This document shows, piece by piece, positions 55,229 through 64,000 of a stretch of DNA of 64,000 nt. The stretch comes from Paenibacillus elgii NBRC 100335 (lineage in GTDB: Bacteria; Bacillota; Bacilli; Paenibacillales; NBRC-103111). The translations under genes were made by a program, and so were the position numbers. Numbering within the stretch: position 1 is the first letter of the stretch; each line of letters begins with the position of its first letter. The stretch spans positions 62,001 through 126,000 of the forward strand of contig NZ_BIMB01000003.1 in the NCBI RefSeq assembly GCF_004000865.1, in the 5' to 3' direction. The notes beneath the pieces were generated by a model. The model did no database searches. It was not told the DNA's origin and saw only the letters and a program-made list of their open reading frames with translations.

Positions 55229-55248
55229 TGTAAAGGATTCGAAATTGT
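55229..55248. promoter_or_regulatory. shared 20-bp box, copy 2
   Basis: TGTAAAGGATTCGAAATTGT is identical to the box at 48649 except for one base, and is placed equally over the -35 region. Confidence 0.6.
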
Positions 55249-55274
55249 AAACGGTTTCTGGCCGGGCTTACAAT
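55245..55274 (+). promoter_or_regulatory. promoter of the ABC transporter genes
   Basis: TTGTAA and TACAAT are 18 bp apart, 60 bp before the lipoprotein gene. It has the same layout as the promoter at 48665. Confidence 0.6.
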
Positions 55275-55333
55275 ATAAATAGGCAAAGCGACCCGCATGG
55301 CCAGTACTTTTTACTAGGGGGAACGTTTCCAAT

Positions 55334-57067
55334 ATGAAGCATGATCAATTTAGAAAAACGAGAATGATTTTGCTGCTTGCTGCCAGCGTATCGATGGTGT
55401 CGGCGTGCTCTAGCCAAGGGGGAGACAAGTCAGCGAGTTCTGCGACTCCTGTGGCATCCGGAGGTTCTGCCGACACTGCGGCGCCAGAACCGCTTGGCAA
55501 GTATGCGGAGCCTGTCGTTGTTACGGAAGTGCTTGGATTCAGCACGCCCGAAGACCCTAGAACCACGAAGGGGATTACGCCTGATCAGAACGCTTATCTC
55601 AAAGACCTCAAGGATATGTTGAATATCGATGTGAAATATAAATGGACGGTGCCGAAAGATCAATATGAACAAAAGTTCTCGCTTGCGTTGGCATCGGGAG
55701 ATTTACCGGACATTATGGAGCTTAGTCCGAAGGATTATGAGAAGCTTCGGAAGCAAGATATGCTGGCGGATTTAACCGCAGCCTATGATAAATACGCCTC
55801 GCCGGATCTGAAGAAATATATGGAGTCCGTTGGCGGGTTTGCGATGAAAACGGTAACCAGAGACGGCAAGCTGATGGCCATTCCAGATTTTACGGACCCG
55901 GCGCTTGGCACACAGTTGCTGTGGATTCGGAAAGATTGGCTCGATACCTTGAACCTTCAAGTGCCGAAGACGATTGATGAACTGGAAAAGGTTGCGACTG
56001 CTTTTGTGAATGACGATCCGGATCGGAACGGGAAGAAGGATACCTACGGCATCGCGCTGGAGAAGAAGCCTTTCTTCTGGGGATTTGATTTGCGCGGGTT
56101 CTTCAATGCCTATGGCGCTTATCCTTCGGTAGGAGACAATATTAACGCATGGATTAAAGACAGCAACGGCAAGCTTGTTCCCGGGTTGATTCAGCCTGAG
56201 ATGAAGCCTGCGCTGGCGAAGCTCCAATCCTGGTATAAGAACGGTATTCTGGACAAAGAGTTTGCGCTCAAAGACGAGAATAAAGTGGTAGAGGACATCA
56301 CGGCCGGTAAAGTAGGGATCTCCTATGGGGAATGGTGGTATCCAAACTGGCCGCTCAATCTCAGTGTGGATAAAGACCCGAAAGCGAATTGGATCGCCGT
56401 TCAAATTCCTACGCTGGATGGACAGCCAGGGAAATCCATTGTTCCAAAACTGCGCAGCGAGAAAGTCTACGCCGTCAACAAAAAATTGAAGAACCCCGAA
56501 GCGATCGTGAAAATGTTGAATTTCTATTTGGAAATGGGCAAGCCCCAATATATGAATAAGAATAAACCGGAGAATGGGTATGTCTACAATTGGTTCGCGC
56601 CAAGAATATCAAATCCGGCTCAAATTGAAACCATTTACACGGAAGTAAACAAAGCGCTGGCGGCCAAACAAACAAAAATTACGGTGAATAGTCCGGATTA
56701 TAAAACAATACAGGATGTACTGAAAGCGACATTGGATTTGCAGGCGAATGATACCCAGACGGCGTCGCGGGGCGTGAACTGGGGACTGTACTTTAGTCGT
56801 GCGGCGGAAGATGGCGGCTGGGGCCTGACGCGCAAGATTCGTGAGAAGGGCCAGTTTGTGATGAATGAATTCTACGGAACACCGACCCCTACCATGGTTG
56901 AGAAAGGCGGTCAGCTTGATAAGCTGATGCTGGAGTCTTTTAACAAAATCATTCTTGGGGCACCCGTTGACGATTTCGATAAATTCGTAACGAGCTGGAA
57001 AACGCTTGGCGGCGATAAAATGACTGAAGAAGTGAATGCATGGTACAACGAGCAAGCTGTGAAATAA
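55334..57067 (+). CDS. oligosaccharide ABC substrate-binding lipoprotein (LplA-like)
   Basis: A 577-residue family 1 solute-binding protein. The lipobox SMVSAC gives acylated Cys25, a Ser-rich spacer follows, and the mature domain contains KFSLALASGDLPDIMELSP, the AFVNDDPDRNGKKDTYGIAL calcium-loop-like segment and YGEWWYPNWPL. The large size is typical of the LplA/YtcQ group of Paenibacillus that import oligosaccharides. The gene heads the permease operon and has the shared box in its promoter. Confidence 0.88.
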   Translation: MKHDQFRKTRMILLLAASVSMVSACSSQGGDKSASSATPVASGGSADTAAPEPLGKYAEPVVVTEVLGFSTPEDPRTTKGITPDQNAYLKDLKDMLNIDVKYKWTVPKDQYEQKFSLALASGDLPDIMELSPKDYEKLRKQDMLADLTAAYDKYASPDLKKYMESVGGFAMKTVTRDGKLMAIPDFTDPALGTQLLWIRKDWLDTLNLQVPKTIDELEKVATAFVNDDPDRNGKKDTYGIALEKKPFFWGFDLRGFFNAYGAYPSVGDNINAWIKDSNGKLVPGLIQPEMKPALAKLQSWYKNGILDKEFALKDENKVVEDITAGKVGISYGEWWYPNWPLNLSVDKDPKANWIAVQIPTLDGQPGKSIVPKLRSEKVYAVNKKLKNPEAIVKMLNFYLEMGKPQYMNKNKPENGYVYNWFAPRISNPAQIETIYTEVNKALAAKQTKITVNSPDYKTIQDVLKATLDLQANDTQTASRGVNWGLYFSRAAEDGGWGLTRKIREKGQFVMNEFYGTPTPTMVEKGGQLDKLMLESFNKIILGAPVDDFDKFVTSWKTLGGDKMTEEVNAWYNEQAVK

Positions 57068-57149
57068 ATGAACGTATCGTGACGAGGGGAGCGGGAGCCA
57101 GCGGCTCCTCTCGTTTTGTCTACCCATGTGTAAGGAGGTCCGTCCAAGC

Positions 57150-58040
57150 ATGAGAACTTTTCGCAAAGAGTATCCGCTGCATATCATGCTGATTCCGGGA
57201 GTGATTCTGACACTTATTTATTCGTATGGTCCAATGGCCGGACTCGTCATGGCTTTTCAAAATTTTGAGCCGCTGTCAGGCTTTTTTAAATCGGAGTGGG
57301 TGGGTTGGGACAATTTTACATATGTGTTTCATTTGCCGGATTTCAAACAAGTCTTCTGGAACACGATCCTGATCTCTATCTTCAAAATCGCGCTGTTCCT
57401 GCTTGTCCCGCTTATTCTCGCTTTATTGCTCAATGAGGTGACGAAGCGATGGTTCTCGCGGCTTGTGCAATCGACCATTTTCCTGCCATTCTTCTTGTCG
57501 TGGACGGTTCTTGGAGGGATTGTGATTGAAATTTTCTCATTGAATGGACCGGTAAATAGCTTATTATCCTTTTTGGGTCTTAAGGAAATCATGTTTATGC
57601 TGGATAACGGCTGGTTCCGTGGCATCATCATCGGTTCGGATGTCTGGAAAAGCATGGGCTACAATATGATCGTGATGTTGGCCGCAATCACGGGAATTAA
57701 CGGCACTTTGTATGAAGCTGCGGAAGTGGACGGCGCGGGCCGATGGAAGCAGATGCTGCATATCACTTTGCCTGGTATGCTGCCGATGCTGATTTTGCTG
57801 GGCGTCCTGAGTCTGGGGAATATTCTCAACGCAGGCTTTGAGCAAATCCTGATCATGTACAATCCGACGGTGTATGAAGGCGCGGACATTATCGACACGT
57901 TCGTCTACCGGCTCGGCTTGTTCAGTCAGCAATTCGGCCCCGCTGCGGCAGTCGGTCTATTTAAGTCCGTCATTTCCCTGGGTCTGGTCTCTATCGCCTA
58001 CTATGCTGCGTACAAATATAACAATTATCGAATCTTCTAA
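57150..58040 (+). CDS. sugar ABC permease (LplB-like)
   Basis: A 296-residue permease with six helices and the cytoplasmic EAA loop YEAAEVDGAGRWKQMLHITLP. The N-terminus (YPLHIMLIPGVILTLIYSYG) is typical of LplB. The ATG follows AAGGAGG. The frame start at 57126 lies at the ribosome binding site itself. It pairs with the next permease. Confidence 0.88.
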   Translation: MRTFRKEYPLHIMLIPGVILTLIYSYGPMAGLVMAFQNFEPLSGFFKSEWVGWDNFTYVFHLPDFKQVFWNTILISIFKIALFLLVPLILALLLNEVTKRWFSRLVQSTIFLPFFLSWTVLGGIVIEIFSLNGPVNSLLSFLGLKEIMFMLDNGWFRGIIIGSDVWKSMGYNMIVMLAAITGINGTLYEAAEVDGAGRWKQMLHITLPGMLPMLILLGVLSLGNILNAGFEQILIMYNPTVYEGADIIDTFVYRLGLFSQQFGPAAAVGLFKSVISLGLVSIAYYAAYKYNNYRIF

Positions 58041-58052
58041 GGAGGGAGTGAC

Positions 58053-58943
58053 GTGATCCATAAATCATCGGCAAGCCGACAGCTGTTTGTGTTGTTTAAC
58101 ACAATCTTTTTGACCTTGATTACCGTACTGGCCATTATTCCATTTGTTCATTTGCTCGCCATCTCGCTTAGCTCCAATACAGCCGCAATGGCCGGCGAAG
58201 TGAAGCTGTGGCCTGTCGGCTTCAACCTGGATGCTTATATTTATCTGGGGGAAAAGGTAGAGTTTCTGCGCTCCTTGCGGGTTTCCCTGGAGCGGGTCGT
58301 TCTCGGCACAGCCGTCAATATGTTTCTTGTCTTTATTACAGCATTCCCTTTAGCCAAGTCTAATGACAAGTTCAAGTACAGAACGGTCTATGTTTGGTTT
58401 TTTGCGGTTACCATGTTCTTCAGCGGCGGCTTGATTCCAACCTACATGATTGTGAAAAATACCGGGTTAATCGATACGATCTGGGCGTTGATCTTGCCCG
58501 GCGCATTGAATGTGTGGAACATGGTGCTCATGCTCAACTTTTTCCGGGCCATCCCCAAAGAGTTGGACGAGGCGGCCACCATCGATGGGGCGGGTCATTG
58601 GCGGGTCCTTTGGCAAGTCTATTTACCCGTATCGCTTCCGTCGATCGCGACAATCGGTTTGTTCACGGTTATCGGTCACTGGAATGTCTGGTTCGACGGC
58701 ATCTTGTATATGAATTCACCCGAACATTATCCGCTGCAAACGTACTTGTCTACGCTCATAACGGCTATCAACTCACAGATGAGTTCCATGTCGCTTGACC
58801 AGTTGAAGGCTTTGGAGAATTTAAGCGAGAAAACGCTTCGGACCGCGCAGATATTCATGGGGGCGCTGCCGATTATGCTCGTCTATCCGTTCCTGCAGAA
58901 ATATTTTGTCAAAGGGATGACCGTAGGCAGCGTGAAGGAATGA
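58053..58943 (+). CDS. sugar ABC permease (LplC/YtcP-like)
   Basis: A 296-residue six-helix permease with the EAA loop ELDEAATIDGAGHWRVLWQVYLP. It starts with GTG preceded by GGAGGGAG, 12 bp after the first permease. No ATPase gene follows, which is normal for this group. A shared MsmX-type ATPase encoded elsewhere probably powers the importer. Confidence 0.88.
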   Translation: MIHKSSASRQLFVLFNTIFLTLITVLAIIPFVHLLAISLSSNTAAMAGEVKLWPVGFNLDAYIYLGEKVEFLRSLRVSLERVVLGTAVNMFLVFITAFPLAKSNDKFKYRTVYVWFFAVTMFFSGGLIPTYMIVKNTGLIDTIWALILPGALNVWNMVLMLNFFRAIPKELDEAATIDGAGHWRVLWQVYLPVSLPSIATIGLFTVIGHWNVWFDGILYMNSPEHYPLQTYLSTLITAINSQMSSMSLDQLKALENLSEKTLRTAQIFMGALPIMLVYPFLQKYFVKGMTVGSVKE

Positions 58944-58971
58944 ACGATCAGCATACAGGGAGATGGAAATC

Positions 58972-60234
58972 ATGATGAAGCAAGTAACCGTGGCCTTGGT
59001 TGGGGCGGGACTTCGGGGCGTGAATTATTTGGAATATGCGAAGCAGTATCCGGATGAGATGCAAATCGTCGCCGTAGCAGAGCCGAACAGGGAGCGGAGA
59101 GAGCATTGCCAAGCGAGACATGGGCTTCCTGACGACAAGTGCTTTACCCATTGGGATGAACTCTTTGCACAGCCAAAGATGGCGGATGCGGTCTTCATCT
59201 GCACTCAGGATCAGCAGCATTTTGAACCGACGATGAAAGCGCTGGATGCGGGGTATCATGTGCTGCTGGAGAAGCCGATGTCCCCCGATGCGAAGGAATG
59301 CGTGGCGATGGGAGCGCGAGCTGCGCAGCTTGACCGTGTGTTCTCGATATGCCATGTTCTGAGGTTTACGAATTTCTTCGCTACGATCAAGGAATTGCTG
59401 GAAGGAGGGGCCATTGGCCAATTGATGTCGATCACGCACAATGAGAACGTCGGATACTGGCATCAAGCCCACAGCTTCGTTCGGGGCAACTGGCGCAGGA
59501 AGGACGAATCGAGCCCGATGATCTTGGCGAAGTCCTGCCATGACCTTGATATCCTGCTCTGGCTGGCCGGATCGGATTGTGTAAGCATTTCGTCATTCGG
59601 CTCCTTGTCCCACTTTACTTCTGCACAAGCGCCGGAGGGAGCGCCCCTTCGCTGCCTGGACGGCTGCCCCGTCGCAGAAGAATGCCTTTACTACGCGCCG
59701 AAACAGTATTTGACCGAAAATACGGACTGGCCAACTTCGGCGATCAGCGATGATTGGAGCTATGAAGGTCGAATCAAGGCGCTGCAGGAAGGACCGTATG
59801 GCCGATGCGTCTACCATTGCGATAACGATGTCGTCGATCATCAAGTGGTGAATATGACATTCGCGAACGGCGTTATTGCAGCATTCCATATGAGTGCCTT
59901 TACGAAGGAAATTAGCCGGACGATCAAGCTGATGGGAACGACGGGCGAGATTCGCGGCACGATGGAGAAGAACGAGATCGAAATTCTCCGCTTCGGCAGC
60001 GACAAAGTGGAACGAATCGATTTGGCCGATGCGGGCGGACATATCGGACACGGCGGCGGAGATTACGGCTTGGTCCGGGATTTCCTCCGGCTCTTGCGCG
60101 AAGGCGGCGGCAGCAAAGGGCTGACATCAGCGCATCGCTCCGTGCAAAGCCATATGATGGCGTTCGCGGCGGAACAAGCCCGAGTGGAACAGAGTGTGGT
60201 TCGTATGCAGGATTTTGTTGAGCGCTTGTTATAA
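58972..60234 (+). CDS. Gfo/Idh/MocA-family oxidoreductase
   Basis: A 420-residue NAD(P)-dependent sugar dehydrogenase-like enzyme. The Rossmann motif is ALVGAGLRGVNYLEYA, the substrate-side EKPMSPD follows (Lys of the EKP motif), and SCHDLDILLWLAG carries the catalytic-type His-Asp. A Cys-containing insert (CLDGCPVAEECLYYAPKQYL) appears in a subgroup of these enzymes. The frame opens at 58963, but that ATG lies at the GGGAGAT site, so ATG 58972 is preferred. It follows the permeases by 28 bp and probably oxidises a sugar released from the imported oligosaccharide. Confidence 0.86.
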   Translation: MMKQVTVALVGAGLRGVNYLEYAKQYPDEMQIVAVAEPNRERREHCQARHGLPDDKCFTHWDELFAQPKMADAVFICTQDQQHFEPTMKALDAGYHVLLEKPMSPDAKECVAMGARAAQLDRVFSICHVLRFTNFFATIKELLEGGAIGQLMSITHNENVGYWHQAHSFVRGNWRRKDESSPMILAKSCHDLDILLWLAGSDCVSISSFGSLSHFTSAQAPEGAPLRCLDGCPVAEECLYYAPKQYLTENTDWPTSAISDDWSYEGRIKALQEGPYGRCVYHCDNDVVDHQVVNMTFANGVIAAFHMSAFTKEISRTIKLMGTTGEIRGTMEKNEIEILRFGSDKVERIDLADAGGHIGHGGGDYGLVRDFLRLLREGGGSKGLTSAHRSVQSHMMAFAAEQARVEQSVVRMQDFVERLL

Positions 60235-60260
60235 TCGATTTCTATTTTTAACGAAAATAT

Positions 60261-60299
60261 ACGCTAAGCCTTCGAATGTAACCGGCTTAGCGTTTTTTC
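60261..60299 (+). terminator. terminator of the carbohydrate operon
   Basis: ACGCTAAGCC and GGCTTAGCGT are perfect 10-bp arms around a 13-nt loop, followed by TTTTTTC. Confidence 0.9.
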
Positions 60300-60466
60300 T
60301 TACTTTAAGTAAAAGCAATCGGGGTAATACCAGCATAGCTGACACCACCCGCAAACACATGATGACGAGGTAACAGAATAGTCCGTATTCTCTCACTATT
60401 TTCTTTTATTCTTCGGGGGTTTGAATGCCAACGCAGGATGACTTGAGCCACCGACTTATTGTGATC

Positions 60467-61165
60467 TTAATTGGATACAGAATCCTGTTCCGCCCGGTTG
60501 AATCCTTTAATGATTAGCCATATAGCCAAAACCAATTGTTGAAAGGCTATCAGAATGTTCAACATCATGTAGGTTGCATCCAGACCGATGAAGCGAATCA
60601 TAAATAATAAGCTTGCCAATATGGACAATATAGACCCAATAAGACCCAAAGCTGACAACCAACGTGGAACTAATTTTATTTGGTAAAATATGCAGTTAAA
60701 CAAGAGCATAGCCAAAACAAATGCCAGTGTCGTTGCCACATGGTTCACCAAATCACGTCCTTCCCGTAACAATCCACCCAGGGTCTGAAAATACGATACA
60801 TTCAGAGTTCCAACTTTTGCAAATTCGTGGCTTAATGTCAATAGCAACAGAAGAATGATTACACCAAAAATAATGAACACACCCGCAATGATGCCGAAAG
60901 CAACAGATCCAAGAGCTAAACCGTTATTATGCTTACTTAAAATCGGATACATCAAAATCGGAATACCAACATATGCAACAACCATTAACAACTGGAAAAA
61001 CGCTCCTACAAGTACCTGATTTTCATTTGTAGAAGCCTTGACAAGGTAGTCTGCTCCATCTATAACAGGAACAACACTAAATATACCTGTAACCAACCCG
61101 GTTATTAATAACACCCCAGTAATTACTGCAGACCTTCTACCTGAATTTGCACTCTTCCTCAACAT
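60467..61165 (-). CDS. DUF4386-family membrane protein
   Basis: A 232-residue protein with about six helices matching DUF4386 (GRRSAVITGVLLITGLVTGI, GADYLVKASTNENQVLVGAF, VPRWLSALGLIGSILSIL). The function is unknown. AGGGAGGT precedes the ATG. It is monocistronic, divergent from the AT-rich exporter/ligase pair. Confidence 0.82.
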   Translation of the reverse strand: MLRKSANSGRRSAVITGVLLITGLVTGIFSVVPVIDGADYLVKASTNENQVLVGAFFQLLMVVAYVGIPILMYPILSKHNNGLALGSVAFGIIAGVFIIFGVIILLLLLTLSHEFAKVGTLNVSYFQTLGGLLREGRDLVNHVATTLAFVLAMLLFNCIFYQIKLVPRWLSALGLIGSILSILASLLFMIRFIGLDATYMMLNILIAFQQLVLAIWLIIKGFNRAEQDSVSN

Positions 61166-61278
61166 ATTTAACCTCCCTATAATACCTACCTTTTATAATA
61201 ATATGACAGGAAAAGGTAAGATAAAACAGATACTTTAGTATGGTTAGGCCTCTATCGCCATCGCCTGAAAACGGCTGA

Positions 61279-61395
61279 ACTGGTCCGCGCTATTCGCTCG
61301 TAAAAGCAAAAGGGCGGCTCTGGTACGAAACGGTCTTTATTCCGAAGTACCCGATTACCGGAGTGGACATCGTAGGGCAGTATGCTTTGTCATGA
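61279..61395 (+). pseudogene. C-terminal coding remnant, family unknown
   Basis: A startless frame reads VKAKGRLWYETVFIPKYPIT then GVDIVGQYALS and a stop. It is protein-like, has no start or ribosome binding site, and lies at the change from normal to AT-rich sequence. The family is not recognised. Confidence 0.3.
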
Positions 61396-61648
61396 AATTC
61401 CTCCTGTCTTGCCATACATAACTCTAATATATTTTTATCATTAAACTACTTTTATTTGATTTTGTAATCTTGCTCTTATATTCCCAAATCCGTACAAATG
61501 ATGAATTTTGAATTATACTAGTTTTCCGTGGAGGTGATTACATGTTTACTGATGGGAGATGGCGGGCTATCGTACACGTAGTAAAAACAACAAAGATCTT
61601 TTGTCTTCCATCTTGTAATTTATAAATATGAATTAATGGAGGAGTATT
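61396..61648. other. AT-rich intergenic stretch
   Basis: There is no gene. It marks the beginning of clearly AT-richer DNA that continues to the window end. It presumably holds the promoter of the exporter/ligase genes, but I see no consensus promoter I would defend. Confidence 0.35.
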
Positions 61649-62884
61649 ATGAAAAATTTTAATTTTTACAAGCTTTGGCTAGGACAGTCTATAAGTTTGT
61701 TAGGTACCCAGTTTACAGTAGTAGCTTTGCCTCTTTTTGCATTAGAGGTGCTAAAAACAAGTGAGGCGAATGCTGCCTTGCTTCGTGGGATTATATTCAT
61801 ACCCTACCTAATTTTCGGATTAGTAGCCGGTGCTTTGATAGACATCCTTCATAGAAAAAAGGTTTTGCTCATTTGTAGTATATGTCAAGGCGTTTTATTT
61901 TTATCAGTATTCCTACTGGCTGTAACAAATAAAATAACGTTCCCTTTATTGGTGTTTCTCATGCTTTTAAATGGAATATTTACCACGTTTTACAACATTG
62001 CAATTCCTTCTTTCTTACCGGAAATATTACCAGATAAAGACAACTTAAAAAAAGGAAACGCGGGGCTAGCCATTTCGGAGTCTCTTGCTATAGTAATTGG
62101 TCCTATGCTAGCAGGAATCGTTATTACTCTAGTTGGATTAACAGGCTCATTCACTATTGATGCAGTAACATATTTTGTTTGTTTTGTGTGTGTGCTATTT
62201 ATTTCAAGGTTTAAACCGCATACAGAGGGCTCTTTAAAAAACGTAAATATAAAATCCATATATAAAAACATATATGAAGGTTTGATATATTTTAAAAACC
62301 ACCCTGTATTGGAACCAATTGTTAGCTGTGGCGCTGTTTACGGTTTTTTTAAATACATACTAAATAGCATTTTAGTCATATTCCTTTATAAGGTAATGGG
62401 TCTATCTGAACTTGAAATAGGCTTTGTTGTAGGTTCGGCAGCGGTGGGATTTTTAATAGGCAATACGATACTCGTAAAAAAAAGTCAACAAATTAATAAT
62501 ACAAAAATGCTTATTTATAGCGCTACTGTATCAGTTATGGGTCTGTCCTTTATACCCATAATGGGATATATGGGAACCGTTTACGGTATAGTGGCTGTAA
62601 GTATCATACATGGTATGGGAGAAGGTGTATTTGCCCCTTACGCTGCAACCATACGACAACTTGCCTCACCAAGTCACATGCTAGGCAGGGTAAACGCTGT
62701 ACAGCGTACGCTTAATTGGGGAGCTTGGGCATTAGGAAGTTTTGCTAGTGCATTTTTAGTTTCTATATTTGGGCTTCAAACTACGTTATTTATAGGGGGC
62801 TTCGGAACAACATTGTGTTTACTAATGTTGATAAGGCGAGGCATATTAAAAGGAACCAACATTGAATATACGAGTTCAATTTAG
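61649..62884 (+). CDS. MFS exporter (MFS_3 / BacE- or Mef-like)
   Basis: A 411-residue 12-helix transporter of the MFS_3 group (FYKLWLGQSISLLGTQFTVV, GALIDILHRKKVLLICSI, SPSHMLGRVNAVQRTLNWGA). The group includes macrolide pumps, siderophore exporters and the bacilysin self-protection exporter. The codon use is much more AT-rich than upstream genes. An ATP-grasp ligase starts about 14 bp after its stop, so it probably exports the ligase product. GGAGGAG precedes the ATG. Confidence 0.85.
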   Translation: MKNFNFYKLWLGQSISLLGTQFTVVALPLFALEVLKTSEANAALLRGIIFIPYLIFGLVAGALIDILHRKKVLLICSICQGVLFLSVFLLAVTNKITFPLLVFLMLLNGIFTTFYNIAIPSFLPEILPDKDNLKKGNAGLAISESLAIVIGPMLAGIVITLVGLTGSFTIDAVTYFVCFVCVLFISRFKPHTEGSLKNVNIKSIYKNIYEGLIYFKNHPVLEPIVSCGAVYGFFKYILNSILVIFLYKVMGLSELEIGFVVGSAAVGFLIGNTILVKKSQQINNTKMLIYSATVSVMGLSFIPIMGYMGTVYGIVAVSIIHGMGEGVFAPYAATIRQLASPSHMLGRVNAVQRTLNWGAWALGSFASAFLVSIFGLQTTLFIGGFGTTLCLLMLIRRGILKGTNIEYTSSI

Positions 62885-62898
62885 AGGAGATGATGATG

Positions 62899-64000
62899 AT
62901 GTATAAGGTATTAAAAGAAACTGACATAGAAACTACACCACACGTTTTATTTATAGGGGGATGGACAAAGCCTATACAAGATGCTTTAGACAGGGGGTAT
63001 ACTGTTTCGTATATAGGGTCTTACACTAAACACATCTATTTCGATGCAACGATCTTGGAAAAGTGTTTCTTTAAAAAAGAAATAGACACAACAAACATCC
63101 CCGTGTGTGTATACTATGCTGAAGAATTGTACAAAGAGAAACCGTTTGATGTGGTTGTATCTTTCAACGAAGCAGCCTTAGATACGGCTTGCATAATTGC
63201 AAGGATTTTTAATGTTAAAGGATTTTCTTACAACGCTAATATGATAACCCGCAATAAAGACATGATGCGTGAAATTCTAGCAGGCAAAGACTTTTCGATA
63301 GATTCGATCGTTTGCAACAACATTAAAGACATTGATGAATTTTTGAACAAAAAAGATAGTATTATAATAAAACCCCCGATTGGCGCAGGTGGTAAAGGAG
63401 TATCTAAGCTAGACAGGGGAGATGACGTAGAGGTATTTATTAAAAGTAACGGTATTCAACTACCTATTTTAGTGGAAGAGTACGTTGAAGGTTACGTAGT
63501 TTATACGGTCGAAGCCGTTTCTTATAACAAAAAACATTCTATACTGGCTATATCAGCTGAAATATTTAAAGAAGATACGTTTATAATAAACTATACTATG
63601 ATGCCGGCACCTATAGATGAATCTCAAAAAAAATTAATCATTGAGAAAGTAATGCTATTTTTGGACGACATCCAACTGGAAGACGGCATTACTCATACAG
63701 AGGTAAAGATAGACAAACAAAATAAGCCAATAATCATAGAGTCTCAAGTCAGGATAGGAGGGGGTAATATTTGGAAAATGGTAGAACTAACAACCGGCAT
63801 ATCTCAATTTGGATACTATTATGATGCGTTAGCTACTAAGACTATAGATGAATTTAGATGTGTACCTTCAAAATGTCAAGCTATGTCTTTAAGCTTGATT
63901 CCAAAACCAGGTTGCTTAAAAGAAATCAAGTATAAAGGGTTAGCTAACATATCCGAGGTCGTATTCATTGATCTATTAGTAAAAGAGGGCGACACCATAC
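62899..64000 (+). CDS. ATP-grasp amino acid/dipeptide ligase-like protein, 3' end outside window
   Basis: At least 367 codons are open to the window end. The N-terminal domain is Rossmann-like (HVLFIGGWTKPIQDALDRGY). The ATP-grasp core shows IIIKPPIGAGGKGVSKLD (nucleotide-binding Lys and glycine loop), ILVEEYVEGYVVYTVEAVS, and the metal-ligand region THTEVKIDKQNKPIIIESQV then RIGGGN. This is the layout of carboxylate-amine ligases such as BacD-type L-amino acid ligases. Four ATG codons follow AGAGGAG in frame (62890-62899). The last is best spaced. Coupled to the MFS exporter, it suggests a small peptide biosynthesis operon. Confidence 0.82.
   Translation, partial: MYKVLKETDIETTPHVLFIGGWTKPIQDALDRGYTVSYIGSYTKHIYFDATILEKCFFKKEIDTTNIPVCVYYAEELYKEKPFDVVVSFNEAALDTACIIARIFNVKGFSYNANMITRNKDMMREILAGKDFSIDSIVCNNIKDIDEFLNKKDSIIIKPPIGAGGKGVSKLDRGDDVEVFIKSNGIQLPILVEEYVEGYVVYTVEAVSYNKKHSILAISAEIFKEDTFIINYTMMPAPIDESQKKLIIEKVMLFLDDIQLEDGITHTEVKIDKQNKPIIIESQVRIGGGNIWKMVELTTGISQFGYYYDALATKTIDEFRCVPSKCQAMSLSLIPKPGCLKEIKYKGLANISEVVFIDLLVKEGDTI

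Noticed and set aside
55772-56548. 258-codon minus-strand frame
   Set aside because: Shadow of the LplA-like lipoprotein gene, with composition typical of antisense reading.

Overview
The window looks like a chromosomal segment of a Gram-positive, spore-forming Bacillota, most likely a Paenibacillus. The reasons are strong AGGAGG-type ribosome binding sites, GTG and TTG starts, U-tailed hairpin terminators, a CwlJ-type spore cortex hydrolase, a DUF3231 protein, an alveolysin-like cholesterol-dependent cytolysin, and a YesM/YesN plus LplA-type sugar ABC locus with catabolite-repression sites. I see no rRNA, tRNA, CRISPR array or intact transposase. The species is inferred only from gene content.

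Layout. 1-7.7 kb: Nramp-related metal transporter, NlpC/P60 hydrolase, a Fur-box-controlled feoA-feoB-small Cys-rich protein operon, then a secreted pore-forming cytolysin. 7.7-16.4 kb: regulators paired with exporters or enzymes (MmyB-type HTH/oxidoreductase, HxlR, MerR+MFS overlapping by 4 bp, MocR/EamA+thioesterase), with a 5'-truncated arginase-family gene and an alpha/beta-hydrolase stump. 17-30.2 kb: a cluster with a strong antibiotic-resistance flavour: stand-alone UvrA-like ABC protein, methyltransferase, GNAT, Nim-like flavoprotein, BenE transporter with a PdxR-like regulator, DinB, rifampicin phosphotransferase and a Cfr-like 23S rRNA methyltransferase. 30.3-32.2 kb: a decay zone around a TrmB-type regulator (remnants of an inositol monophosphatase, an MFS pump and a thioredoxin-reductase-like gene). 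32.3-38.8 kb: secreted CBM/jelly-roll protein, APH-fold kinase, DUF3231, MarR+MFS pump, YhaM exonuclease. 38.9-43.6 kb: complete livJHMGF-type ABC importer. 43.7-48.5 kb: GC-rich SRPBCC gene with an ArsR stump, CwlJ, DEAD-box helicase, GIY-YIG-like protein, methyltransferase-TPR fusion. 48.6-60.3 kb: carbohydrate locus (PrsA/SurA-like protein, beta-helix/discoidin protein, YesM/YesN two-component system, lipoprotein and two permeases without an ATPase, Gfo/Idh/MocA dehydrogenase). 60.4-64 kb: DUF4386 protein, then an AT-rich pair, MFS exporter plus ATP-grasp ligase, cut by the window end.

The most interesting signal is the ~540-nt leader of the cfr-like gene. An ATG-TAA start-stop ORF sits just before a hairpin whose 3' arm overlaps an antiterminator, which competes with a 14-bp terminator. 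It is followed by two short ORFs with good ribosome binding sites, a second attenuator-like element and a hairpin over the gene's own Shine-Dalgarno sequence. Other notable structures are two mutually exclusive hairpins in front of a MarR-linked efflux pump, a 20-bp box (19/20 identical) shared by two promoters of the carbohydrate locus, and a TrmB-type operator repeated in front of the regulator and a dead MFS gene.
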